Source: Sphagnum compactum (taxonomy: Eukaryota > Bryophyta > Sphagnopsida > Sphagnales). Taken from it: 64,000 bases of DNA. The stretch is from NCBI GenBank assembly GCA_965153455.1, contig OZ234497.1, positions 4,216,001-4,280,000 of the forward strand, read 5' to 3'. A model generated the notes under the pieces. The model had not been told where the DNA came from. It saw nothing but the letters and a program-made list of their open reading frames with translations, and did no database searches. A program made the position numbers and the translations under genes. This document shows positions 37,269 through 48,589 of this stretch, one piece after another; positions within the stretch are counted from its first letter, which is position 1; every line of letters begins with the position of its first letter.

Positions 37269-39010
37269 GATTGTTTGTAATTTACAATTTAAACACATCA
37301 ATGCTAAATGTAAAAAACAAAAAAGTTGATCAAGCCTAAGAAGCTTTAAAGATGAAAAAACTTGTGATTTCAAATCTAATTTCCATAAACAACAAAAACA
37401 AATTTGAAACTAGACAAAAAAATAAATCATCAAGCTAAAGAGATGAAGAATGAATGTTAGCAAGGGAAATTGGGCTCCTTTTTTATATTGTACCCACCAT
37501 TTAGAAACATTTGACAATTTTTGTGAAAATATATTTTTCAACAAAAGGAGTCTAGTAATCTGATTTTGAATACTCCAAAATTTCAACAACCAAGAATAAA
37601 TATACAAAATGCACTATTTTCTTACAATACACATTGGTAACCTAGCAATCAAATTGAGAATTCAAGAACAAGAAGGAAATTAGTGTCTCACCCAAAAGAA
37701 TATGTCCTTTTACAAAATGGATTTGGCAACCTATAACAATTTTAAATTAGAATTTAGATTTCCCTTGTTGGTTAATGGGTGATTTTACAACTTTCATTTT
37801 GTCTAATCATGTGATTGACCTCAATGATTTCTCTTTGATGAATTTTTGCAAAATTGCAAACTTACAAAAGAAAATGCAAAAAAATGATTGTTGCAAATTC
37901 TATGATTTGTAGAATTTTTAAAATTTTAACATGTAATGCTATTGCTCAAATGGCAAGGTTCCAAATTGGGCAAAACTTTGTCCGTGGAAGTTTTTTAAAA
38001 ATTACAAATTCAAATTCAATTAATCAAGTAACAATTTCACATTTAGGTCAATGAAAAGCACATGCCAATCTAGTTGCTAATTTGCTAAGGAAGGTTAATT
38101 GTTTGTTTTGTCATGTTGAGATCTCCCAAACCATGGTGCCCCCCATCGCACACTTGGACCTACAATGCAAGAGTTATTGACTATTGGATAATTTTGTCAA
38201 AGAAAATTCAACAAAATAAAAACTATTTTTTTAAATAAAAAGTGTGGGTTGTTGTTGGTGTTCTTGGAAAGCCCTTGACGATCGGGATTTCTTGCAAATG
38301 ATTTTGTAATTTCTAATCCTATGCTCTAGGATACATGGAATATTAAAAATCATTTTGAAAGGGAAATAATTGAGTAATGAGTTCACACTTGGGCCAACAA
38401 CATAGGCCACACTAGTATATGTGATATGTGCAAGGTACATATTTCTGTGGAGAGAAAGTGAACAAGTTGGCAAGGCTTGTTGGAGTGTGAATGAAATGTA
38501 CTTAGTACTGACCACAAGTAACTATGACCTTACCCTTCTAATCAAATTCAACAACAATTGTAAAGCAATAGTTAATAATCCAAATTTGTAGCACAAGTAT
38601 CACCCAGGTGTCATCACAAGGGGGCTAGGTAATAGGACTAAACTCTTGCACTAGAAGCAATGATCTTAGGGTCATCTGTCCAGGGAATTTTTAAAAATTG
38701 TCAGAAAAGAAAAGCAGGGGGAAAAACAAAACAAAAAAAAGGTTGAGTTCGCCACATTTGCACTCTGTGGTGGTATCGGTACCTAAAAAGGATCAGGATT
38801 TCCCAAAAAAAACTTTTAGCTTCCTATCTGTCCTCTAGCCAAACCTGGCAAAATCCTTCTACCGACGATTGCCAGTGTGGCTAAATCACAAAATTGGGAA
38901 AAAGAGAAAACACTGCAACAGATCATTACTTGTGACTGCTAGCCATTAGATTACCTCATAGCCTGTTGGCAAACAAGTGGATTGTAAATTAGGTTACGTA
39001 TGTGGGAAGG
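37220..39010. repeat. Segmental duplication, copy 2
   Basis: Diverged direct copy of 26.65-28.96 kb, about 10.5 kb downstream, sharing the ordered blocks listed for copy 1. It begins inside the first codons of the hevein-EG45 gene; the rest of the gene is absent. Copy 2 has its own unique sequence at about 38.53-38.93 kb. Confidence 0.7.
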
Positions 39011-39540
39011 ATATCAATTGTTTTTTTTATATCTCGGTAGAGTAGGGTTGATTCTACTTTATAAGTATGCATAGCCAGTCATATAAAGGACCCGATACCA
39101 GCGCACCAGGCTGATTTGAAAGAGTTGAATATGCGGAGCATCCTGGTATGTTCAAAAGTTGATACTAGACCAACACTCCAACACTACTCAAACCATGTGC
39201 CTAAAAGGACATAGAATGTCACACTCTCATGGACTGGGTTTCATGTACATAATAAATACCTAGTTAGATTTTCAGATGCATTTGTAGTATGTTTTGTAAC
39301 CCAGTGGCCTCATACAGCCCACTGTGTTTGCATTTATTTCTATACAACTGCTCGGTAGTGAATTCTGGAAGATGTTAAATCAGCCAAAGAAATTGAATGC
39401 AGTTAGTTACAAAAAGTAGTACTACTGCGACTTTTTCCCCCAGGCTGCCATTTGCCATGATCAGCATAATCATAGTTTCCACTACCTAGCGCTACACCAT
39501 ATGTACTAATATTAGCGTAGGCACCTATATATTACAGGGC
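39011..39540. other. Intergenic, no recognised gene
   Basis: Slightly less AT-rich than its surroundings. Nothing recognised. Confidence 0.35.
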
Positions 39541-39596
39541 ATAAGATGGGTTTATTCAACAAACATGACGCACCCACCCATTCCTGCCTTGGAATT

Positions 39597-39899
39597 TCAC
39601 TTACATTTAGCTTCTTCAGCCCCGCTGACAACATGACATCTTTGATTCCCTTCTCTTGCTCCCACCACCACCACCTTGAACTCTTGTAGTCCTTCAAGTA
39701 ATGGTAATCGGCGGGCCATGGTGAAATGACAACTATGAATGGGTTTTGTTTTCAATATGGCCATGTAGTTGAAGTGGCAGTAATCCAAGTCAAAATCATA
39801 TTTTGCATGTTGGATTTTCGCGAAATCTGTCAAAGAATTACACCACACATACGTTTGGGAAGTTAATTGACAAAAACATGTGGATGAAATTGAGTGCAT
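39597..39899 (-). CDS. Unrecognised 100-codon ORF, coding-like
   Basis: The frame reads TYVWCNSLTDFAKIQ, then YDFDLDYCHFNYMAILK, then MARRLPLLEGLQEFKVVVVG. Composition is balanced and unlike the low-complexity ORFs around it. The frame ends in TAA; with two stops read through, similar composition continues to about 39,530. It could be one exon of a decayed gene or a transposon relic. I cannot name the family. Confidence 0.35.
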   Translation of the reverse strand: MHSISSTCFCQLTSQTYVWCNSLTDFAKIQHAKYDFDLDYCHFNYMAILKTKPIHSCHFTMARRLPLLEGLQEFKVVVVGAREGNQRCHVVSGAEEAKCK

Positions 39900-40009
39900 T
39901 GTTCTTGTGCCTTATAATTTTATTGGGGGCTGAGAATTCATGCCATGCTTATTTCGCGGACATAGTGATTCATATTAATTAAATCATGGATGCACCCCAA
40001 AAAAATTCT

Positions 40010-40905
40010 TTTTTTGGAAAGGAGCCATATTGATTGGCGCATCAGCAATTATTTTGGATCATTGGGCACGCCCCCAATAGAAGCACTTCTTCAAACCCCC
40101 TAGTTGCAAAATTGAAACAAATGTACACCTCTAGATTTCACCTTTTTAGTTTATGTACATGGGAGTTGCACTTTGGCCAAACCAAATGGGAAAAAACCTA
40201 GGTGCTATTGGGAACATCTTGGGCACTGCATCTAGGAACACTTTGGGAACATATTGGGAACAAGGAAAAAACATAGAAAAATCCATGTCGCGCCCCCCCC
40301 CCCCTCCTAAAAAAACTCCTAAAAGAACAACCCGATTTTTAGCTAAGAAAAAATGTCTAGGGTGAACTAGCACCTATGCTTATACCTTGACAATTTTGAG
40401 TGAAGCCTTTTAGTGGCCATATTAAGCTTATAAAATGTTGGATTTGGATTCAAAGAAAAAAAAGTTGTGATAGCACCCATGATCTAATTAATATGACTAT
40501 GTCCTTAATATAACCACCTCTTTGGGGCCCCTAATTGCAAAATAGAAGCAAATGTGCACCCCTAGATTTTATTGTTTTAGTTTATATCCAATGGAGTTGA
40601 ACTTTGGGCAATCCATATGGGATAAAACCCATGTCCTATTGCAAACATCTTGAGGAATGCATTTGGGGACACATTGGGAACTTGGGAATTTGATGGGAAC
40701 ATCATGGGAACACATTGGGAACAAGGGAAGAAAACAAAAATCCCCCCACACCCCTCAAAAGGGAAAAATTGGACCGTTCATGAGTGCATGTTGAGCCTTC
40801 CCATTGTCTACATGAAATTTTTGAGACATGGGCAGGATCTTGGGGACATTGTCTAAGCAAGGGATACTATCAATGATTTGAAAAAATTAAAAGGATGTTG
40901 GGATT
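40010..40905. repeat. TTGGGAAC-rich repeat family, two copies around a MITE relic
   Basis: About 40,010-40,361 and 40,506-40,905 are related: both have CTAGTTGCAAAAT or CTAATTGCAAAAT, GTGCACC-CTAGATTT, TTTAGTTTAT with GGAGTTG, and then runs of TTGGGAACA with C-rich tails (CCCCCCCCCC at 40,294). A third copy lies at about 62,810-63,090. Between the first two, 40,362-40,505 is an inverted partial copy of the MITE at 1058-1253 (GGTGAACTAGCACC end). The overlapping ORFs here are repeat artefacts. Confidence 0.65.
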
Positions 40906-41909
40906 TTTACCATGGTACCAGTGTGGGTGCTGGTTCATCCAAGACCTTTCACCACGACAAAAAGGTGAAGCATGTGGGTACCTATTTTGATCCAAAGATT
41001 TGTCCATTATAGATAAGGACCCCAACCCCTCACCCCCCTTGCCCCACCCAAAAAAAAAGAAAGCAAATTTTCTCAAATCTAGTTCCTCTAGTCCAAAAAC
41101 ACCCCCCAAAATAACAAAGGAAGTCCACAAGTACTGTGCTACAACCATGGACCTATTGTGACCAGACAAAAAGTCACTTTGATAATGTGAACACAACAAG
41201 TTTTTAAGGTTTTGTTTTTTTGTTTGTTTTTAGTGGCCGTCAATTTTTTGCATGTTAACGGTGGGAATTATTCTGTCGCTGCTACAAGGAATGCATGGGT
41301 AGGAAGTCTTGTTTGTTTGTGTGTTATGGAGAATAGATATGCATCGAACTATGGATGGTGGAGGCAGTTGCAGCATTGAATGGAGGTTTGCATAATTCAC
41401 GGTGGAAGGTAAGATAAGAAGTAGAATGGAGGAGCAAAGTAGGCAGGTTTTTCTCTTCTGAGTTTTTTTCTTCTTAATAGCAATTTTTAAGACATAGGAG
41501 GATGGACTACTATGCTAGTAGTTGCTAAATTCCGTTGCGCCAGTGACTTAGCACAATAAGCAAGTTGTTTTTAGAAAGGACAGAAACTATGAAGGGTTGA
41601 TGCTGAGGAATGATGAAAACAAAAGAAGTCCAAGTCGTAGAATAAAAGACATGTAGAAGTACAAGTATGCATTTGGGAAGAGGACCTTTGTTGCAGCACA
41701 TTGAATCCATGTTGTAGGATAGTTGTCTGAGAGAATACTAGAAGCCTCAGTGGGGTGTCCTTGGGTTGGGCAGAACGAGATGAGTGAGGACAGGAGTGGG
41801 GGAACTCTTAGAGATGTATCTGTAGCCCATTCTTGCACAACAATTTGTTCTTCTTGAGTGATTCTAAGTGAGCCTGGTAGATATTGCTCATACCAGGATC
41901 AAAACATGG

Positions 41910-44642
41910 CACTACTACCAAAGTGGGGTGTAATTTACTAGTTTAAATCACTATGGGACCTTAAAAGTGAAATAACTTCATTGCATTTTACTGATTTCAC
42001 CTAGTGAAAGTTATTTCATTATAATATCACTATGTAAACATCATGTTTCATTTCTAGTTAACATAATTCACTATTACAATTTACTATAGCAAATAGGTTT
42101 ATTTCTATATTTTTTAACATATTCTATCTATGTTACTTTATGATATACCCTATATTATTTTAAGCTACTTTAGTTATTCTAACTTATATTTTATGTTATT
42201 ATAGGCTATTATAAATTATTGTACCCTAAATTATTATATGTTATTTTACCTTAAAGTATCTTAACTAGTTTATTATAAGCTTTTAAATTATTTAAAATTA
42301 AAATATTCAACTAACTTTAGGCTATACCTTAGGTTATTTTATTTAAAATTAATATATGTTATTTCAAGTTATACTTTAAATTATTCAAGGTCATTCTACT
42401 TAATGTTATTATAAATTATTTTTATCTTAAGCATAATAACTTTAAAATAATCTAAAACAAAATATAATGACCTAAGGTAAAAATAACTTAGATTACAAAA
42501 TAATAACCTATGAAAAATAATTTTAAATACCCTACAATATAATAACTACCAATAACCTATGATATTATAACATAGAATATCAAACAATAATTTATAATAC
42601 AGTAATCATCAATAGTTGTAATATAACATATAATAACCAACAATAACTTATATTACAATAACCATTAATAATAACTAATAACCATTAATAAAATAGCCAT
42701 CAATAACCACCAATAAAATAACCACCAATGGCTTACAACAAAATAATCACTAATAGCCATTAATAGAATAGCCACCAACAGCCATTAATAAAATAACCAC
42801 CAATAGCCATTAATAGAATAACCACCAATAGCCATTAGTAAAATAACCACTAATAACCATTAATAGATTAATCACGAATAGCCATTAGTAGAATAACTAC
42901 CAATAGCCATTAATAGATTAATCACGAATAGCCATTAGTAGAATAACCACCAATAGCCATTAATACATTAATCACGAATAGCCATTAATAGAATAGCCAC
43001 CAGTAGCCATTAATAGAATAGCCACCAGTAGCCATTAATAGAATAGCCACCAGTAGCCATTAATAGAATAGCCACCAGTAGCCATTAATAGAATAGGCAC
43101 CAGTAGCCATTAATATAATAACCACCAGTAACCATTCATATAATAGCCACTAATAACCACCAATAGAATAACCACGAATAGCCACCAATAGAATAACTAC
43201 TAATGGCCATTAATAGAATAACCACCAATAATTATTAATAGAATAACCACTAAAAAACATTAATAGCCACAAATAAAATAGGTACCAATAGCCATTAATA
43301 ACCACCAATAACACTATTAAAATAACAACCAATAGCCATATATTACAATTGCTTAGGATTGCCAAAAATAATATAAGGTGAAATAATTTATAATAAACGA
43401 AAATGATTTAAGGTGAAATAATTTTCAGTAGCCAAAAGTAACTTATAATAGCTACAAGTAGTCTAAATTGAAATAATTTACAATAGCCAAAAAAACATAG
43501 AATAGACAAAAAAACTTACAATAGTTGAAAATAGCCTAAGGTGAAATAAGTTAAAATAACCAAAAGTCATTTATAATAACTGCAAGTAGTCTAAATTGAA
43601 ATAATCTACAATAGCCAAAAATAACATAGAATAACATAGAAACTTACAATAGCTAAAAATAGCTGAAGGTGAAATAAGTTAAAATAGCCAAAAATAACTT
43701 TAAATAACCAAAAGTAGTTTAGGGTGAAATAACCAAAAATAACCAAAAGTAATTTAGAATAGCTATAAATAGCCATAAATAATGTAGGGTGAAATAATTT
43801 AAATTAGTGAAAAATATTCATATAATAATTGAAAGTAATTTAACATAGGTAGTATTATTATATTAACAAAAAGAAATCCATTTACTAAACATTTTTTTTT
43901 CAAAAGAATGGTCATTGAAATGTTATTGAATAATGATATTCAATTATTTTTTTGTTCAAATGATTTTAAACTTTCAAAAGGAAATCAATGTAATTATGTA
44001 CATTATTGAATATTTTAAAAAAGTAAATTCGAATCATTTCATTTGAACAAAATCTTAATAAGATATGAATTTTCAAAGTTTATGCTTTTGTAATGTTTAA
44101 AATGAAGTATTTGATAAATAGAATGTAATGTAACATATTATCACAACAAGTGGGGTGGTTTGATGGTAAAGGTGTTTGCCCTCATTCCAAAGGTCAAGGG
44201 ATCAAACTTCATGGGTGGTGTTGTGTGTGGTCAACAATGGTATGTTGACCGAATATTCCCCTATCGAATTCTTAGGTGAGGTGCCTAGGTTGATTATGTG
44301 GCCTATTTACCTAGGCTAGGTTTTTAACCTAGCGTGGGTAGTGACACATGTCAATAAATAATAGGCTTTAAAAATCATGAAATTATCAATAGTATTATAT
44401 ATTAAATAATTAAATTTTAATTAATTTCCATACTGGTTAGTTAATTAACTAGTAAGTGAATGGTTTGGTATTTCACTTGAAAATAACCTTGTTTCACTAA
44501 GTAGTAGTGAAACAAGTCATTGTCCGTAGCAACTAGTCCCCGTTCACTAGGGGGTTAAACAATTTCACTAGGTAAAATTGTCCAAATTCACTCAAAAATC
44601 TAATGAAACCCATAGTCAACTAGGACACATTTCCTAGTAGTG
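41910..44642. mobile_element. Non-autonomous CACTA (En/Spm-type) transposon
   Basis: The left terminus is CACTACTACCAAAGTGGGG; the right terminus in reverse complement is CACTACTAGGAAATGTGTCC. TGG flanks both sides (41,907-41,909 and 44,643-44,645), matching the 3-bp duplication typical of CACTA elements. It is 2733 bp long with no transposase ORF; most of the interior is minisatellite-like. A B-box-like GGGATCAAACTTC lies near 44,209. It sits inside the 5' LTR of the Ty3/gypsy element. Confidence 0.85.
42650..43340. repeat. 25-bp minisatellite inside CACTA element
   Basis: The core unit GCCACCAGTAGCCATTAATA plus GAATA repeats with a 25-bp period, almost perfect from about 43,000 to 43,100 and degenerate on both sides. 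Each unit is made of two related halves (AATAGCCACC, AGTAGCCATT). From 43,340 to about 43,830 a second family with a longer unit of roughly 100 bp follows (CTACAAGTAGTCTAAATTG, AATAGCCAAAA). Confidence 0.85.
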
Positions 44643-45062
44643 TGGAAATCCAGATGTTTCCAAAATGTAGGGTTTATTAAATGAGGGATTTGATGATACG
44701 CTGCATTGTTGCATTAGTGGGAGAAACGGTTAACAGCTCATATGGACTGAAAGAACCTTGAGAATTTTGACCTCAAGCCATACCTCAATAGGTTCTAGAC
44801 TTTTAGTGTATGGAATAGTACATGGCAGCCAGTTGTGTATGGTTACTATGGCAAGTGTGAGAGGACTCACATGATTGTGACAGATTGGCAATGTACATAA
44901 ATAGAACTTTGTTTTGTTAAAATTAGTAAGATCTAGCAGAATTTTTGATGATAGTGGGTTATAATGTAAGTGATGGGATTGATCGTAGAATTCCAGTGTG
45001 TATGGCTCTTCTTAAAAGTTTCACCGCATAAGACTTTGTTCTTTTAGCATTCCCCTTTCTTT

Positions 45063-45073
45063 TGGTATCAGAG
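45063..45073 (+). promoter_or_regulatory. Primer binding site, initiator tRNA-Met type
   Basis: TGGTATCAGAG matches the complement of the 3' end of plant initiator methionine tRNA, the commonest primer for plant LTR retrotransposons. Confidence 0.75.
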
Positions 45074-45402
45074 TAGGTTTTGTTTTGTCACAATGTTGAA
45101 ATTCCCATACAGTTGGATTATGACGACAAATAGGACAGTATGTCATCATCTAGTGAAATGTTATGAGATTGGAATATGTGATGTTACACAGGAAATCCAT
45201 GAACAACAATTAGTTGTCAGGTTTAATTATCCAAGAAGGTAGGACGAACCTCAATCAAGAGCCCTAATTCTACGTCTATTGGGATTTGGCGTAATGATGA
45301 TTATGGGTGTAAATCCTGATGAAGTTCGGATTGGGGATGTTGCAATGGAAATAACCCATAATGGTTTTTGCACCCTTGCTTAGGTTTGGATGAAGATAAA
45401 AA

Positions 45403-45783
45403 ATGGAGCAGGGGATTGGGAATCAACCTCAGAGCTATAGAGGCAATATCACTACACTTCATACCTTGTGTAGAATCTCATCTTCAATTCCTGAAAGACA
45501 AAGTAGTACACCTAGAATAGGAGACATTTGGATTCCCCAACCTTTTGTCTCACCTAACCACTTTGTTAGACTTTACATACCCAGTGTAGAAAACTTGTTT
45601 CAGAATGGAAATCATGTTATTAGGGTGGAGCACATTGGATCAAGATCTCGCATCATGAGTTGGCGAATATGGCAAGATATAAAACAAAAGTTACAGTACC
45701 AACTAGAGTCTAAAGATGAGCAAAATTTCTCCACCCTACCATTTGATATCATGCCTTTGAAACCTGTGAAGGAGGGAGATTAG
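45403..45783 (+). CDS. Accessory ORF upstream of gag
   Basis: A 126-codon open frame between the primer site and gag. It reads like a folded protein (RIGDIWIPQPFVSPNHFVRL, SRIMSWRIWQDIKQKLQYQL). Beyond its TAG, coding-like pieces continue in other frames to about 46,270 (GYDVINMIHAGFSYQSALW), so it may be the N-terminal part of a longer, broken leader protein. The family is not recognised. It is analogous in position to the 13,271-13,804 ORF of the other gypsy relic, but I see no obvious similarity between them. Confidence 0.4.
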   Translation: MEQGIGNQPQSYRGNITTLHTLCRISSSIPERQSSTPRIGDIWIPQPFVSPNHFVRLYIPSVENLFQNGNHVIRVEHIGSRSRIMSWRIWQDIKQKLQYQLESKDEQNFSTLPFDIMPLKPVKEGD

Positions 45784-46278
45784 TTTGAATTTTTGGGTTA
45801 ATACTAAGATGATAGATGGTAATAACTAAGGATGCGGAATTATAACATAAATTCCGCAATTCAGTCTGGCATATTAGAGGTTGATGAAAAGGGATTATCA
45901 TGAAAGCCTTAAAAACTGGTTCACTAATCTTAGGAATCTTTAGGGTTCTCATTTCTAAGAAGCATGGGGTGTGACCACCTTGAGGTAGAAGCAGGGTATG
46001 ATGTTATTAACATGATTCATGCTGGTTTTTCTTACCAATCAGCATTATGGTTGAAGACCAATCTAATAAACAGGAGTGGGTACCTATCTAATCCAATGAG
46101 TACTGTTTCTAAGTCTTGGGTCTTTCTGTAAAACTCAATTCAAGACAGGATGCATAATATTCAGGGTGCACAGATATTGGGTGTAGTGTCAAGGTAAATT
46201 GCAATAGGATGTGGACTACCATTTGGAACTTGTGGATCTACAACAAATTACATTGAGATTAAAATTGGAAGTTATAAA

Positions 46279-47216
46279 ATGACTAGCCCTCAGGGTAAGG
46301 ATGAATTATTATGGGGAAGAGACCATGAGGATGTCAATGATTGGGCAAAAAGACTTATTATGGTTGTGGAAGTGCGAGATTTGAATGCAAACAAACTATT
46401 CAAAATTGCAAAGTTAAATTTGAGAGGACGGGCAAAGGAATGGTTCAGGAGGCTGCAACCAACACCAACTAATTGGACTGAATTACGGACTCTAATAACA
46501 CAAAAATATGGGGATGTCGATGCCAATGACATCAGAATGAAACTTGATGCCATCAAATAAGAGCCCAAAAAAAAGGTTCAAAAATACTTTGAACGCCTCG
46601 ACAAGCTCTTTCAAAGGGACATGACACAAGATGTTGAGCAGAGACGAAGATTTTTGGCCAGGTTGAGGCCAGAAATTTGGAAGTTGTGCGTGGTAACGAC
46701 TTTTACCGATATTGAAAAATTGGTCAGAGCTACGACAAAACTAAAAAGGGTGTTGGGACACCTCGGAAAAACACCATATGAACCGCTGAAAGAAGAACAA
46801 GAAGAAGGAGTTTTAGAAACCATGATGGAAAAGCAGGTTACGACTTTGAACAACACACTTATCAATTTCTTCAAGGGGAGTGTGCCCAATCTTGATGCAT
46901 CATCTTCTTCCACCATGTTCGAGGGATGCTAAATTTGCAAGGGAAGAGACCATCTAGCCACTACATGTTCGAGATTAAATGAGCCACAACCAAAATGTGC
47001 CAAGTGTGGCATCATAGGATAAAAAATTGTGGGATAAAATGTTTTTTTTGTGCAAGTTTAGGTCATTCGGAGGATAGGTGTTGGAAGAAACCCAAGGATG
47101 GGAAGTCCCACTCTAGAACAACAAACTTTTTGGAAGTATTGCTAAATGACGAGGAGGCAACCATGCAACAACTTAACAAGCTATGCGAAAATGAAAATAT
47201 TTTCTCTTACACTTGA
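46279..47216 (+). pseudogene. Ty3/gypsy gag with zinc knuckles, broken
   Basis: The capsid region (WGRDHEDVNDWAKRL, LNLRGRAKEWFRRLQP, LITQKYGD) runs from the ATG at 46,279 to a TAA at 46,558-46,560. It then continues KKKVQKYFERLDKLFQRD and FLARLRPEIWK. Zinc-knuckle cysteines follow: CKGRDHLATTC-like near 46,935-46,970, CAKC near 47,000, and an intact C-x2-C-x4-H-x4-C (CFFCASLGHSEDRC) near 47,040-47,080. At least two stops interrupt it. Confidence 0.8.
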
Positions 47217-47547
47217 GTACCTAAGAGGAGGATGCCTATTGAAGTAGCACCAGGTGGAACTATACCGACTCCTGAAACTGTAGGAGAGGGGACATGAGTA
47301 AATTGGGAAACTTCAGTCAGGTCTTAGATTCTTTCCCACTTCATTAAGGGGAAGATTTCCCTTTCACCTATGGAGACAATTCTTATGATACCAGGGGAAT
47401 TAGAACACCTTGAGAGTCTAGTAAGATTGGATAGATGAAAAAGGATTCAGAGGCAATGGACAATCAAGTGTATATGGTTTCAGTAGCTCCAGCACTCAGG
47501 AGGATCTGCATCAACAAAACGCATCAAAATAAGACCTTCCATTTGCT

Positions 47548-48170
47548 TTGGAAATAAACAACTATGTGGTGGAAGGACTAGTGGTTACTAGAACATCCAT
47601 GTCTGTTATGGCTGTTGCAGTGGTTAGAGAATTAGGCATAATGCATTTAGTTGCTGAATCTGAAACTTATAAACTGCATATGGAGTTGTCACACAAGCTA
47701 TGGGTAGAATTGACAAAGTACTTGTTAAGGTTGGAGGCGTACAGTGCACCATGACCTTTATGGTGGTAGATACAGACAGCTATGATGTACTATTTGGATT
47801 GGATTTTTTGATAAAAATTAGTGTAATCGTGGATGTGGAACAGGGCTTGATCCAAGTAAAGCATGGTCTAAGGGCCAATGTGGAGGTATTACCATTAACT
47901 ATGGTAAATATGCTACAAAGAATGAATTCAGAAGCTCTGATGCGGGATGTCACTGTTGCTTTGGAGAACACACATATCAGTGGTGACTCGGACATGACTG
48001 TTACGAATCCATATCAGTACGATCCCATCATATCCAAAGGAGTGGATGCGCCTGTGTTAGACTCAAACATTAATACAAATAATAGTGAACATTATGATGA
48101 AGGCATCACCCAATTGAACAAATTGGTGATGAAAATGAGTTTGGGGATATTGAATTTGAAGGTCTAGTGC
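47548..48170 (+). pseudogene. Ty3/gypsy protease, active site degraded
   Basis: Two overlapping frames carry the aspartic protease: VVTRTSMSVMAVAVVRELGI, where the usual D-x-GAS-x-x-VM should be (catalytic Asp-Ser/Thr-Gly lost), and downstream SYDVLFGLDFLIKIS, the conserved flap/C-terminal motif. A frameshift lies near 47,700. An acidic linker to RT follows to about 48,500. Confidence 0.65.
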
Positions 48171-48589
48171 TATTAGAAGGAGCACAATAGATTCTACAAC
48201 TGATACTACAAGAACAAGTTGATGGGTTTATGGAAGAGGAAATAATAGACGTAAACGATTATGTTAATTGGCTTAAGTGGGTTTCTGATGCAGAGAAAAG
48301 AAGGCAGGCCATCTTTGAATCTACAAACTGTGTAAAAATTCCAGTACTGCTACAAGTTCATGAAGCAAAGAGTGGTAGCTTTCACAACAACTCCAACGAA
48401 CAATTGACATTATCTAACAATGATGAAATAAGCACAAGGTGGAAGGAGATCTACCAGAAGATTCAAGTCGATCCTAACTTGGATAAGGAGAAAAGATAGC
48501 AGCTCTGGAAGGTCCTGGAATGTTACTGAGATGTGTTCGTTTGGAACAAAGGTGAACTAGGCTGTTGCACCATTGGAGAACATTCTGTG

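Larger units (their letters stand above)
41157..45060 (+). repeat. 5' LTR, split by CACTA element
   Basis: The two LTR parts are 41,157-41,909 and about 44,646-45,060, together near 1.17 kb. The second part contains a TATA-like TACATAAATAG near 44,894. The 3' boundary is inferred from the primer site at 45,063; the last clear CA is at about 45,049-45,050. Confidence 0.55.

Noticed and set aside
41157-41842. Complete 686-bp LTR ending in CA
   Set aside because: No primer site follows 41,842; TGGTATCAGAG occurs only at 45,063, so the LTR is more likely longer and the right copy truncated.
42650-43340. Regularly spaced short repeats resembling a CRISPR array
   Set aside because: The units are contiguous degenerate 25-mers with no unique spacers, inside a eukaryotic CACTA transposon.
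44152-44225. tRNA gene suggested by GGTAAAGGTG and GGATCAAAC phrases
   Set aside because: No cloverleaf; it lies inside the CACTA element and related sequence occurs in its relative.
45403-45783. Movement protein or viral (pararetrovirus) origin for the pre-gag ORF
   Set aside because: No such motif seen; flanking LTR, primer site and domain order fit a Ty3/gypsy retrotransposon.
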